This document shows, in pieces, positions 17,638 through 26,036 of a stretch of 64,000 bases of DNA. The stretch lies in assembly GCF_900130015.1 (NCBI RefSeq), contig NZ_FQXS01000008.1, forward strand, positions 62,001 through 126,000. The letters run 5' to 3'. The position numbers and the translations under genes were made by a program. The notes below the pieces were generated by a model that saw only the letters and a program-made list of their open reading frames with translations, had not been told where the DNA came from and did no database searches. Each line of letters starts with the position of its first letter. The first letter of the stretch is position 1. Origin of the DNA: Desulfofustis glycolicus DSM 9705 (GTDB lineage: Bacteria; Desulfobacterota; Desulfobulbia; Desulfobulbales; Desulfocapsaceae).

Positions 17638-18237
17638 TCAGTCATGCTGCACCCCTGTAAAGTGTTCGCTGGTCATCATAGCCCGGCAATCCAGAACGTA
17701 AAAAACCTGTTCGTCAATCGTCAATCCATGGGGCAGCGCTTCAATATTTTTGCCAAGCAGCCGTGGCCCGCCTGACACCATTTCAGACTGCTCCGTTTTG
17801 CGATACATTCCAAGAACGCTTTCGATCTGTACGGCCGCTTTGACGTCCCGGTGCTGCAGGATAATCATGCGGCCGCTCCGCAGTGACGAGTCAACCGGCC
17901 ATTTGAGAAAACGCGGCAGATCGACCACCGACACGATTTCACCGCGGACATTGGTGATGCCGAGCACCCAGTCCGGTACTTTGGGCAGCCAGGTCACGGC
18001 CGGCAGATCACCGACTTCGACGACATCTTTCAGAAAAACGGCCAAACGCCCGCTGCCGATAGCGACAAGGATATAGCTATCACCCTTCTTGCCGCGTTCC
18101 ATGCCGGCCACCAGCGAACTACCGAGCTGCGACGCTTGAGGATCGGCCGCCTCGGAGAGGCTGTCATCTATTTCCTGAACCAGACGATCAAGCGATGGCG
18201 CCGCCGCTGACTGCCGTTCGGTTTTCGTATCCGTCAT
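17638..18237 (-). CDS. CheW chemotaxis coupling protein
   Basis: A clear CheW domain in 199 residues, after a 50-residue acidic N-terminal extension. The core reads WLPKVPDWVLGITNVRGEIV, with the invariant NVRG, then VVDLPRFL and a late QIESVLGMYRKTE strand. It should bridge the chemoreceptor and the CheA-like kinase. It is the most canonical of the three CheW-type proteins here. It is separated by one base from the PATAN-REC gene upstream and 56 bp from the kinase gene downstream, so all are cotranscribed. Confidence 0.93.
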   Translation of the reverse strand: MTDTKTERQSAAAPSLDRLVQEIDDSLSEAADPQASQLGSSLVAGMERGKKGDSYILVAIGSGRLAVFLKDVVEVGDLPAVTWLPKVPDWVLGITNVRGEIVSVVDLPRFLKWPVDSSLRSGRMIILQHRDVKAAVQIESVLGMYRKTEQSEMVSGGPRLLGKNIEALPHGLTIDEQVFYVLDCRAMMTSEHFTGVQHD

Positions 18238-18238
18238 A

Positions 18239-19576
18239 TCAGATGTATTTCCTGATTGCGTTGGTCAGCTTTTGCGGATCAAACGGTTTGGTCAAATATT
18301 CCGTGCTCCCCGCCATCAAACCTTTCATCTTATCCATCGAGCCCTTTCGTCCGGTCAGCATGATAACCGGAATTTCAACGAGATGCGCAAAATCTCGCAG
18401 TCGCGGCAAAAGATCGAAACCGGTAGTATCCGGCAGCATCACATCGAGCAGAATCAGGCTTGGGTTAATTGTCTCAGCCGCGGCAATCGCTTCTTCGCCG
18501 GACCCCGCCTCAACAACCCCGAAACCTTCCCGCTTGAGGACCACGTTGATTACCTTGCGCGCCGTGGGACTGTCTTCTACCACCAGGATTAGCGGGCCTT
18601 CGCCCCTTACGACGGTACGCTGAACAGCCGGAGAAGGAGCCGGGATCGGTTGAGAAGCGGGCGGAATGGACGGTTGCTGCACGGTTGGCCAAAAGGGCAA
18701 CAACATCTCCAGAGATTTACGAAAAAGCGCTTTTCCCGGAGCCAAGGAATTGATGTATTTGAGATATTTATACGATTTCTGGTAGTGCGCCAGGTTAAAA
18801 AAACCAAGGGCGAGGGCATAACCTATTTTCCCGTTTTCCCGTTCCTCTTTAAACGCGCTGATATAACGGTTGATACCGTTGATCAACTCGCTCTTTTTCA
18901 GGTCGGTAGCCGGCAACTTTTTGCCGATCGACTGCAACGCCCGGCAATAGCAACATCTCGACTCGTTGACATTGAGCGGCGTCCAGCAGTAGAAACAACG
19001 CTTGATTTCGCCGCCGTCACTGTTGGCCAGCCCGAAGCCGGTCTTTTTCACCTCAAGCCAGACGGTAGGGTCATGATCTCCCCATTTCTGGGCCTCGGAG
19101 AGCGCTTTTTTGATCGAGTCGAGATTTTTCAGCAGCCGTGAATACCAGAGCCATCCGAGATAGTTGAAGCGGTTGTGCTTGAGCAGTTCGGCGAGGAGCT
19201 TGCCCGCCTCCGAGTAACGAAACTGATGAATCAGTAAAACGGCTCGATCGAGGGTGGCCAGGTCATCGAAAGAAGAAACGGGACTGCCGCCGATCGAGTA
19301 ACGCTCGAACAGGTGCTCGATCTCCTCCAGCGACAGCGTTACATTCTTTTTTATGACCGGCTCGGCATCTATTTCAGACAGTGAAAATCCCTGCCAGCGA
19401 ACTATTTCCAGAGCAGCGCCATTACCGCTGAGCGGTTCGGCTTCGGCGGCGACAATAGTACCGTCCCGCAGATGGAGAAGCCCCTGACGATCTCCCCAGT
19501 CGATACTGAGAGTGCTGTTATGGTAGGCGGTACCTGCTCGCAATAGAGCGAGCACCGTTTGTTGGCTTTCCCTCAT
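18239..19576 (-). CDS. PatA-like regulator: PATAN-type domain, helical region with zinc ribbon, C-terminal receiver
   Basis: First gene of the chemosensory operon. Residues 1-95 resemble a PATAN/DUF4388 domain (QGLLHLRDGTIVAAEAEPLS, then ALEIVRWQGFSLSE). Residues 100-290 are helical, TPR-like in spacing, and include a Cys4 zinc-ribbon pattern (C194, C197, C208, C211). The C-terminal receiver has E334/D335, phospho-acceptor D378 (LILLDVMLP) and K in YLTKPF, close to PilG/PatA receivers. PATAN plus C-terminal REC is the layout of cyanobacterial PatA, PixG and TaxP1, which act on type IV pili. The zinc-ribbon insertion is unusual. It probably delivers the output of the kinase; the target is unknown. 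Confidence 0.85.
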   Translation of the reverse strand: MRESQQTVLALLRAGTAYHNSTLSIDWGDRQGLLHLRDGTIVAAEAEPLSGNGAALEIVRWQGFSLSEIDAEPVIKKNVTLSLEEIEHLFERYSIGGSPVSSFDDLATLDRAVLLIHQFRYSEAGKLLAELLKHNRFNYLGWLWYSRLLKNLDSIKKALSEAQKWGDHDPTVWLEVKKTGFGLANSDGGEIKRCFYCWTPLNVNESRCCYCRALQSIGKKLPATDLKKSELINGINRYISAFKEERENGKIGYALALGFFNLAHYQKSYKYLKYINSLAPGKALFRKSLEMLLPFWPTVQQPSIPPASQPIPAPSPAVQRTVVRGEGPLILVVEDSPTARKVINVVLKREGFGVVEAGSGEEAIAAAETINPSLILLDVMLPDTTGFDLLPRLRDFAHLVEIPVIMLTGRKGSMDKMKGLMAGSTEYLTKPFDPQKLTNAIRKYI

Positions 19577-19953
19577 ATTTTCTGTCTTCCGGCCCTGGCA
19601 GACACAGCTTGCCCTTGGCGATCGAGCTCATCTGCGATGCCACAAATAGCACCGCTCCCCTTTCCCCCCCGGAAAAACAGATCCCGACAGCATCTTCGCA
19701 GCACGATCGGCGACGGTAATCGCCGTCGCAACATATCGTTCGATGCGATACATATGCGCGGTTTCACTGTAACACGCTGACCAACTTCAGACAAGAAGCA
19801 ATTGCAAAAATGTAAGGCGATAGGCAACACCCGGTTCGCCGGGAGGAACAGCAACGGTCGTTGACACCCGCAGGTCAACCATGCTACATCAGTGGCTGCC
19901 GCCTCCATGCCGCCAACCCCACATTTGAAATCACCGACCGGACCGGTATCGAC
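19577..19953. other. Intergenic region between divergent chemosensory operon and DMT transporter
   Basis: Must hold the promoter of the chemosensory operon, but I see no convincing -35/-10 pair. A small UUCG-loop hairpin (CCCGG-TTCG-CCGGG) lies at 19830-19843. An inverted repeat GTTGAC-N8-GTCAAC at 19860-19879 could be an operator site. Neither is tied to a known regulator. Confidence 0.35.
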
Positions 19954-20838
19954 ATGACCTATCTGCTGCTTATTGCGACCACCTTTCTCTGGGGAGGCAC
20001 GTTTATCGCCGGTCGCCTCGTCGCCGGCGAGATCCCGCCATTCTCCGCTTCTTTCCTGCGCTTTGTCATTGCCGGCGCGGCATTGCTGCCGATTATCGCC
20101 GCTACCGAAGGGATGCCGGCCCTGCCGACCCGGCGCCAGTTCTTGCCGATCCTGTTACTCGGCCTGAGCGGTATTTTTTCCTACAACGCCTTTTTCTTCA
20201 CCGGTCTCAGTCATATCACCGCCAGCCGGGCCGCCCTGATCATTGCCACCACCCCGCTGTGTATCACACTCGTCTCAACGCTGCTCTACCGCGAACCACT
20301 GACCCGGCTCCGGGGTATCGGCATCCTGCTGTCGCTGACCGGTGCACTGCTGGTCATCAGCAACGGGCATCCAACCATGATCTTTGCCGGCGGCTTTGGT
20401 CCCGGCGAGTTCTCCCTGCTCGGCTGCGTGGTCAGCTGGACGGTCTATACCTTTGTCGGCAAGAGCGTGTTGACGACCATGCGGCCGCTTCCTTGCGTCT
20501 TTTACGCCATCCTGGCCGGCACCCTGTTGCTGGCCGGTCCCGCTCTGATCGAAGGTCTGCCGGCCCTGTTGCCAAGCATCGACGTGGTCGGCTGGGCCAG
20601 TTTGGCCTATCTCGGTATCGGCGGTACCAGTCTCGGGTTTTCCTGGTATTACCTCGGTATCAAGCGGATCGGGCCGAGTCGTGCCGGTGTTTTCATCAAC
20701 CTTGTTCCGGTGTTCGCCCTTTTGCAATCCTGGCTGCTGCTTTCGGAAACCTTGAAACCGATCGTGCTGGCCGGCGGGTTCATGGTCTGCACCGGTGTCT
20801 ATCTGACCAATCGTCGAGCCCGCCTCCACCGACCATAG
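19954..20838 (+). CDS. EamA-family drug/metabolite transporter
   Basis: A ten-helix inner-membrane protein of 294 residues with two EamA repeats (LLIATTFLWGGTFIAGRLV at the start; a second repeat beginning near FSLLGCVVSWTVYTFVG). It ends in a short basic tail. Members export amino acids, purines or other metabolites; the substrate cannot be assigned. The ATG at 19954 is chosen because the first helix begins immediately after it. It is followed by dtd after 140 bp. Two other EamA genes lie in the window (37525 and 53137). Confidence 0.88.
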   Translation: MTYLLLIATTFLWGGTFIAGRLVAGEIPPFSASFLRFVIAGAALLPIIAATEGMPALPTRRQFLPILLLGLSGIFSYNAFFFTGLSHITASRAALIIATTPLCITLVSTLLYREPLTRLRGIGILLSLTGALLVISNGHPTMIFAGGFGPGEFSLLGCVVSWTVYTFVGKSVLTTMRPLPCVFYAILAGTLLLAGPALIEGLPALLPSIDVVGWASLAYLGIGGTSLGFSWYYLGIKRIGPSRAGVFINLVPVFALLQSWLLLSETLKPIVLAGGFMVCTGVYLTNRRARLHRP

Positions 20839-20978
20839 CGGCAGTATCCAAGCCCGGACATCGGCTAAAGGACCTTCCCACCGGATCAGGGATTGACATG
20901 TCGGGTGTTTTCCGATTATCCATCTGTGACAGACAGGCCGTATCGACGATGTCCTCTTTCTTTTTTCCAGGTTGAGTT

Positions 20979-21428
20979 ATGCGCGCAGTCGTCCAGCGGG
21001 TGTCGAGCGCCGCTGTCAGCGAGGCGGGAATGGCCCTTGGCGCCATCGGCCGCGGGGTTGTCGTGTTGCTCGGCATCCATCGACACGATTCGGAACGTGA
21101 GTGCGATCGGCTGGCTGAAAAAATCGTTAATCTGAGAATTTTTCCCGATCAGCACGGTAAAATGAACCGCTCGCTTGCAGACCTTAACGGTGAGATGCTG
21201 ATCGTCTCACAATTCACCCTCTACGGCGATTGCCGCAAAGGGCGACGACCGGGGTATTCGGAGGCGGCTTCGCCGGACCGCGCTGAAGCTCTGTACGATC
21301 GGTTCATCGGCGCTGTCGAGCGTCTCGGGATAACCGCCGCCACCGGACGATTTCAGGCGGCAATGGAGGTCTCGCTGACCAATGACGGCCCGGTAACGCT
21401 CCTGCTCGACAGCGCCGGTACGTTCTGA
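20979..21428 (+). CDS. dtd: D-aminoacyl-tRNA deacylase
   Basis: Hydrolyses D-amino acids and glycine wrongly attached to tRNA. At 149 residues it is the normal length. It carries the N-terminal MRAVVQRVSSAAV, the active-site segment SQFTLYGDCRKGRRP and the NDGPVT motif; the cross-subunit Gly-cisPro pair of the family is the GP here. No cofactor domain is needed. It stands between the DMT transporter and the large M16 protease on the same strand and is a stand-alone housekeeping enzyme. Confidence 0.96.
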   Translation: MRAVVQRVSSAAVSEAGMALGAIGRGVVVLLGIHRHDSERECDRLAEKIVNLRIFPDQHGKMNRSLADLNGEMLIVSQFTLYGDCRKGRRPGYSEAASPDRAEALYDRFIGAVERLGITAATGRFQAAMEVSLTNDGPVTLLLDSAGTF

Positions 21429-21606
21429 AGACCGCCTTGGCACATGGCCTTTCCGCCCCATCTGCACGCTGAACGAGTTTGTTGTACCTTCGGAATAGCA
21501 CTACTCTGTTTGCGGCACAGTGTGCTTGCCAGCCCTGGTCCCGGGTGGGAATTCGGCTATTTCACCCCATTCTGAGTATTTACGAAACCAAAAAACGGAA
21601 CCTATC

Positions 21607-24528
21607 ATGACCACAGTCCCAGGCAGCACCGGTACGGGGTTTACCCTGAAACATGACGAATGGATCGACGAACTTTCCGCTCACGTCTCGCTATTCGAGC
21701 ACGACCTGACCGGGTGCCCCCTGCTGGCGATCAAAAATGACGATGCCAACAAGACGTTTGCCGTCGCCTTCAACACGATTCCCACCGACTCCACCGGTGT
21801 TGCCCACATCCTCGAACACTCGGTACTGATGGGGTCGAAAAAGTACCCGGTCAAGGATGTTTTTGGAGAGGTGAACAAAGGCGGGCTGATGACCTTCCTC
21901 AATGCGATGACCGGTGCCGATATCACCTATTACCCCTTCGCTACCAGGAACTTGAAAGAATACTTCAACCTGATGGACGTCTATTGCGATGTCGTCTTCA
22001 ATCCGCTGCTGCACCGGGAAACGTTCGAACAGGAAGGTTGGCGCTACCATCAGGAGGATCATTCAACTCCGCTACAGTTTCAAGGGGTCGTCTTCAATGA
22101 AATGAAGGGGGCTTTTTCCGACCCGATTCGTCTAATTTTCCACCATATTTTTGGCGGCCTGATGCCCAGCTCAACCTACGCTCACGAATCGGGGGGAGAC
22201 CCGAAGCATATTCCCGATCTGACCTTCGAGCGGTTTTGCGCCTTTCACCGACAGCATTATCATCCGAGCAATTGCACGCTGTTCGTCTATGGCGATGCGC
22301 CGCTCGAAGATGAATTGAGTTTTCTCCAGCAGCGTTTTCTCTCCGCGTTCACCGACCGCAGCAATCGCCGGGAACCGTCTCTCGGCACGATTATCGACAA
22401 CCCGCTGCAGATCAACGATTCTTACGGCGTTGAAGCGGGTGACCATGACGATCGCACCTATCTGGCCGTCGGCACCCGGGTCGGCGATGTCAGTGACCGT
22501 CAGCGAAATGCCTCGTTTCAGATTATTGCCAATATCCTCTACAATTCCGATGGGTCACCGTTGAAAAACCGCATCGTGTCGAGTGGCATATGTAACGATT
22601 TCGGTGGCCTGTATTTGTCTTCGTCGTGCTTCAACACGATCATGATCACCTATCTTATCGGCAGCGAAGCCCGCCATCGCGACCGGTTTGCCGAGTTGTA
22701 CCATGACTCGCTGGCGGACATGGTCCGGGATGGTCTCGACCGGGATCTGGTCATTTCCGAACTCAACAAATATGAATTCAATGTCCGGGAAGACGCCAGT
22801 AAAGCGCAACGCGGCCTGGACCTGCTCAACAAATCGCTCACTGCCTTCCGCTATGGGACGGACCCGTTCGTCGCGTTGAAAACGGAAGAACTGCTCCGTT
22901 CCATCCGGGAAAAAGCCCTGTCCGGCCGTTATTTCGAAGATTTGATCAGCGAAGCTCTGCTGGCCAACCCGGCGACGGTGACGATCACCCTGCAGCCCGA
23001 TCCCGGGAAACTGCAGGAGACGGCGCGCCAGGAACGGCAGCGCCTCGATCGCTATGCCGCAACGCTGAGCGAGGGTGACCGGGAGGCGCTCATCGCCCGG
23101 ACCCGTGACCTGATTAAGCGCCAGCAGACGCCGAACACCCCGGAACAACTGGCCCTGCTCCCCCAGCTCAAGCTTTACGACCTGCCGGTCGCCGTCGACT
23201 TTCATCAGGTCCAACCACACTCCATGTTCGGCGAGCAGGTTCTGGTCAGTTCGCTGCCGACCGATCACATCACCTACCTGGACATCGGTCTCGATCTGAT
23301 GTGCCTGCCGCATCGTTTCCTGCCGCTGGTCGACCTGTTCGGTGCAATCATCACCGAAATCGGTACCGAACGGCTATCGTTCAGTGAATTTGCGAAGCAG
23401 ACGGCAATATGCACCGGCGGCCTGAGTCACTCGGTCAACACCTATTCCAACAAACATGATCCGGACGACGTCAGGTGCCTCTTTTGGCTCAGCGTCAAGA
23501 TGCTCCCCGAATACCTCGAGCGAGCCGTCGACTTGATCACCGAATTATTGACCGAACTATCGTTCAAAGACCGGCCGCGGATCAGGGAAATCGTTCGCCG
23601 CGAATTCGCATGGGCCGAGCATTCCGCCCAGAGTGAGGGATACAATTTACCATCTACGCGAGTATTCTCTCATCTCAGCGTGGCCGGCAGATACCAGGAA
23701 CAAATCAACGGTGTCACCGCCTACCGGGTTCTCCGCGAGTTGGCAAAAGGCTACGATCGGCGGGAAGAGCACCTCCTCGATGATCTGCAGGCCATGGCGC
23801 GGATTATTCTCAACCGCCGCAACATGGTACTGGCGATAACCGCAGAGGACGAGGAAATCAGCACCTTCGAAAAAATTGGCAGCCGTCTACCGGAGGCCCT
23901 CTCGGATATCGTTCAACCACCCCTGCCGCGTCTCGCCGAACCTGCTTTCCCCCGGCACGAAGCCTTTATCACCGCGGCCGAAATCGCGTTCAATGTCCAG
24001 GGCGGCGTCCTGTTCCCGGTCAAAGATCATTACAGCGGCTCTTTTGAAGTACTGAAAACGTTTCTATCCCGGGACTACCTCTGGAACACGGTCAGGCAGA
24101 TGGGCGGCGCCTACGGCTGTTTCATCCAGTTCAATTATCTCACCGGCAACATCGCTCTGGTCAGCTACCGGGATCCCCATGTGCGCAAGACCTACCGGTT
24201 CTTCGAGCAGCTGCCCGAGGTCGTCGCCGGCGTCGAGTTGTCAGGCGAGACCCTGGGCCAGCTGATCATCGGCACCTATGGTGCTTTCGATCCGCACCAG
24301 AGCGCCGCCGCCCGCGGTGCAACGGCCCGCAACGAATACCTGAGCGGCATCACCGTTGCCGACAAGCAACACCGTCTCCGGGAAATCACCGCAACCACTG
24401 CAGCGGATCTCCGTTCGTTCGCCGATCACTTCAGGCAGATGCTCTCTGACAGCCACCGATCGGTGATCGGAAACCGTCTGAAGATTGAAACAGACAGCGA
24501 TTTGTTCGACGTCGTTGTCGATCTCTAG
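21607..24528 (+). CDS. M16C presequence-protease-type zinc metallopeptidase (PreP/Cym1-like)
   Basis: 973 residues, typical of PreP-like peptidases that form a closed chamber and degrade short unfolded peptides. The inverted zinc motif HILEH is near residue 64, and the third ligand Glu lies in the segment VVFNEMKGAFSD. The family segment LNAMTGADITYYPFATRN is intact. The C-terminal half carries the non-catalytic M16C repeats. No signal peptide is present, so it is likely cytoplasmic. The ATG at 21607 fits the domain start; earlier in-frame codons are not preceded by a ribosome-binding site. The stop overlaps the first base of repeat copy C. Confidence 0.93.
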   Translation: MTTVPGSTGTGFTLKHDEWIDELSAHVSLFEHDLTGCPLLAIKNDDANKTFAVAFNTIPTDSTGVAHILEHSVLMGSKKYPVKDVFGEVNKGGLMTFLNAMTGADITYYPFATRNLKEYFNLMDVYCDVVFNPLLHRETFEQEGWRYHQEDHSTPLQFQGVVFNEMKGAFSDPIRLIFHHIFGGLMPSSTYAHESGGDPKHIPDLTFERFCAFHRQHYHPSNCTLFVYGDAPLEDELSFLQQRFLSAFTDRSNRREPSLGTIIDNPLQINDSYGVEAGDHDDRTYLAVGTRVGDVSDRQRNASFQIIANILYNSDGSPLKNRIVSSGICNDFGGLYLSSSCFNTIMITYLIGSEARHRDRFAELYHDSLADMVRDGLDRDLVISELNKYEFNVREDASKAQRGLDLLNKSLTAFRYGTDPFVALKTEELLRSIREKALSGRYFEDLISEALLANPATVTITLQPDPGKLQETARQERQRLDRYAATLSEGDREALIARTRDLIKRQQTPNTPEQLALLPQLKLYDLPVAVDFHQVQPHSMFGEQVLVSSLPTDHITYLDIGLDLMCLPHRFLPLVDLFGAIITEIGTERLSFSEFAKQTAICTGGLSHSVNTYSNKHDPDDVRCLFWLSVKMLPEYLERAVDLITELLTELSFKDRPRIREIVRREFAWAEHSAQSEGYNLPSTRVFSHLSVAGRYQEQINGVTAYRVLRELAKGYDRREEHLLDDLQAMARIILNRRNMVLAITAEDEEISTFEKIGSRLPEALSDIVQPPLPRLAEPAFPRHEAFITAAEIAFNVQGGVLFPVKDHYSGSFEVLKTFLSRDYLWNTVRQMGGAYGCFIQFNYLTGNIALVSYRDPHVRKTYRFFEQLPEVVAGVELSGETLGQLIIGTYGAFDPHQSAAARGATARNEYLSGITVADKQHRLREITATTAADLRSFADHFRQMLSDSHRSVIGNRLKIETDSDLFDVVVDL

Positions 24529-24591
24529 GGGAGCTTGAAATAATCGGAATTTCGTTCAAGATCGAGGCGTGCATGAAAATGATTGCCACAT
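24529..24591 (+). repeat. Dispersed palindromic element, partial copy C
   Basis: The first 60 bases match the left half of copies A and B (GGGAGCTTGAAATAATCGG, then ATTTCGTTCAAGATCGAGGC) and then stop abruptly. The right half is replaced by an unrelated large hairpin at 24598-24670. It starts at the stop codon of the M16C gene. Confidence 0.75.
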
Positions 24592-24597
24592 CCGGCA

Positions 24598-24670
24598 GGG
24601 CTGGCCAGTCCTGCCTCCAGTTGCTGCGCTGCGGCCTGATCGGCTGGCCGCAGCCAGGACCGGCCAGCCC
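24598..24670. terminator. Large nested hairpin between convergent genes
   Basis: An outer stem pairs GGGCTGGCC plus GTCCTG with CAGGAC plus GGCCAGCCC, with one A-C mismatch. An inner stem pairs GCTGCGGCC with GGCCGCAGC. It lies between the convergent M16C and amino-acid receptor genes. An AT-rich stretch (AAATAATTTTCATAAAAAA) follows on the plus strand, so a role in transcription termination is plausible, although there is no clean T run. Confidence 0.55.
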
Positions 24671-24717
24671 GGGGAAATAATTTTCATAAAAAAGCAGAGG
24701 GGTCGCGCAGGAACGAA

Positions 24718-25734
24718 TCACCGCATCGGCGGGGCATAATGCAGACCCCCCCGGTTCCACAGTGCGTTCAGGCCGCGATCCATACCGATGGTCGACTGGT
24801 GACCGACCGTGCGTTCGAAGATCTCGGCATAGTTGCCGACTTGATTAATGATCCGATACGCCCAGCGGGCGTCGAGACCGAGCCCTTTGTGAAAATTTCC
24901 GGTCTGCCCGATGAAGTCCTGTACCCGCGGGTCTGCATCGGTAGCCACGGTATCGATGGTATCCGAGCGAAGGCCATATTCCTCGGCGGTCAGCAAGGTA
25001 AAGAGGACCCAGCGAACAATAGCGAACCAGCCATCGTCACCTTGCCGAACAATGGGCCCATGCGGCTCCCTGGAGATCACTTCGGGCAAGACCAGATATT
25101 CATCACCATGTTCGAGCAACAGCCGCAGACTATACAGGCGGGAACGACTGTCGGTGATCACCTCGCAGCGACCGTTCACCAATTCCCTGGTAGCCAATTC
25201 CAAGGTGTCAAAACCAGTCGACGTAAAACGGAGCTCGTGTTCGCGAAAAAAATCGTTGAGATGGTCTTGTCTACGCCGACCGTCGGGCAGGCAGATGGTC
25301 GCGCCATCCAGTTCCAACGCACTTTTTACGCCGAGCCGTTTCTTGACCAGAAAACTCTGTCCATCGTAAAAACTGATGCCGGTAACGAGCAGCCCCATGG
25401 ACGAATCGATGGTCAGCGTCCAGGGGGTCATCGCGGACAGCATGTCGACGGTACCGGACAACAACGCGGTAAGCTGTGCCTGCTGAGGTAGCGCAACAAA
25501 CTTCACCTTCTCGGCATCACCAAGGACAGCCGCCGCGACAGCCCGGCAGATATCGACATCAAGGCCCTGCCAGCGGCCCGTTTCATCGGCAGTCGCAAAG
25601 CCCCGCACCCCGGCTGTCACTCCGCAGTTCAGCAGATCGCGCTGCTTGACCGTCTCCAAAGTGAACGCCTGTGCCCCCGAAGCCCAGCCGACCAATACGA
25701 TCAGTCCGATAAGCAATTGCCAGCACCTGGTCAT
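24718..25734 (-). CDS. Amino-acid ABC transporter substrate-binding protein (AapJ-like), orphan
   Basis: A periplasmic receptor of 338 residues with a signal peptide (about 1-23, ending ASGAQA). Conserved features of the general L-amino-acid receptor AapJ include RDLLNCGVTAGVRGFA, the WQGLDVDICRAVAAAVLGD segment and LLLNxx-type lobes that end in LNALWNRGGLHYAPPMR. The start at 25734 has GAGGAGGGG three bases upstream. No permease or ATPase genes are adjacent; aapQ, aapM and aapP are missing from the window. It may use a transporter encoded elsewhere. Confidence 0.92.
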   Translation of the reverse strand: MTRCWQLLIGLIVLVGWASGAQAFTLETVKQRDLLNCGVTAGVRGFATADETGRWQGLDVDICRAVAAAVLGDAEKVKFVALPQQAQLTALLSGTVDMLSAMTPWTLTIDSSMGLLVTGISFYDGQSFLVKKRLGVKSALELDGATICLPDGRRRQDHLNDFFREHELRFTSTGFDTLELATRELVNGRCEVITDSRSRLYSLRLLLEHGDEYLVLPEVISREPHGPIVRQGDDGWFAIVRWVLFTLLTAEEYGLRSDTIDTVATDADPRVQDFIGQTGNFHKGLGLDARWAYRIINQVGNYAEIFERTVGHQSTIGMDRGLNALWNRGGLHYAPPMR

Positions 25735-26036
25735 GCGCCCCTCCTCGATCCAATCCGTCCATTCCAGCATCCCCGCGCCCCTCGTTCGGAGATCAATCGT
25801 AACAACAGCGAACGGCGCTGTCCACCTGATAAATCAGCGGCGACCATCATTTGCCCTCCACACCGAAGTCATTTCAAGTACCAGGCGGAGACCGCCGTTG
25901 CCGGGAAAAATCGCGGCGTGGCACATGCTTCGAGCGGTACCTGTTTACAAACGATCCTGCCTCAGGTAAAAGATCGAGACGATATCCGAGATCTCTTCCC
26001 GACGCCTTACCGCCAACCTCCGAACGACAGTAAACG
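25735..26036. other. Intergenic region, divergent promoters expected
   Basis: Lies between the divergent amino-acid receptor and rsmB genes. Both strands have short open frames of biased composition but none with a start signal and protein-like sequence. No clear promoter or hairpin was found. Confidence 0.3.

Noticed and set aside
19830-19879. UUCG hairpin and GTTGAC-N8-GTCAAC repeat upstream of the DMT transporter
   Set aside because: Too short to call a regulator site or riboswitch; listed only as content of the intergenic region.
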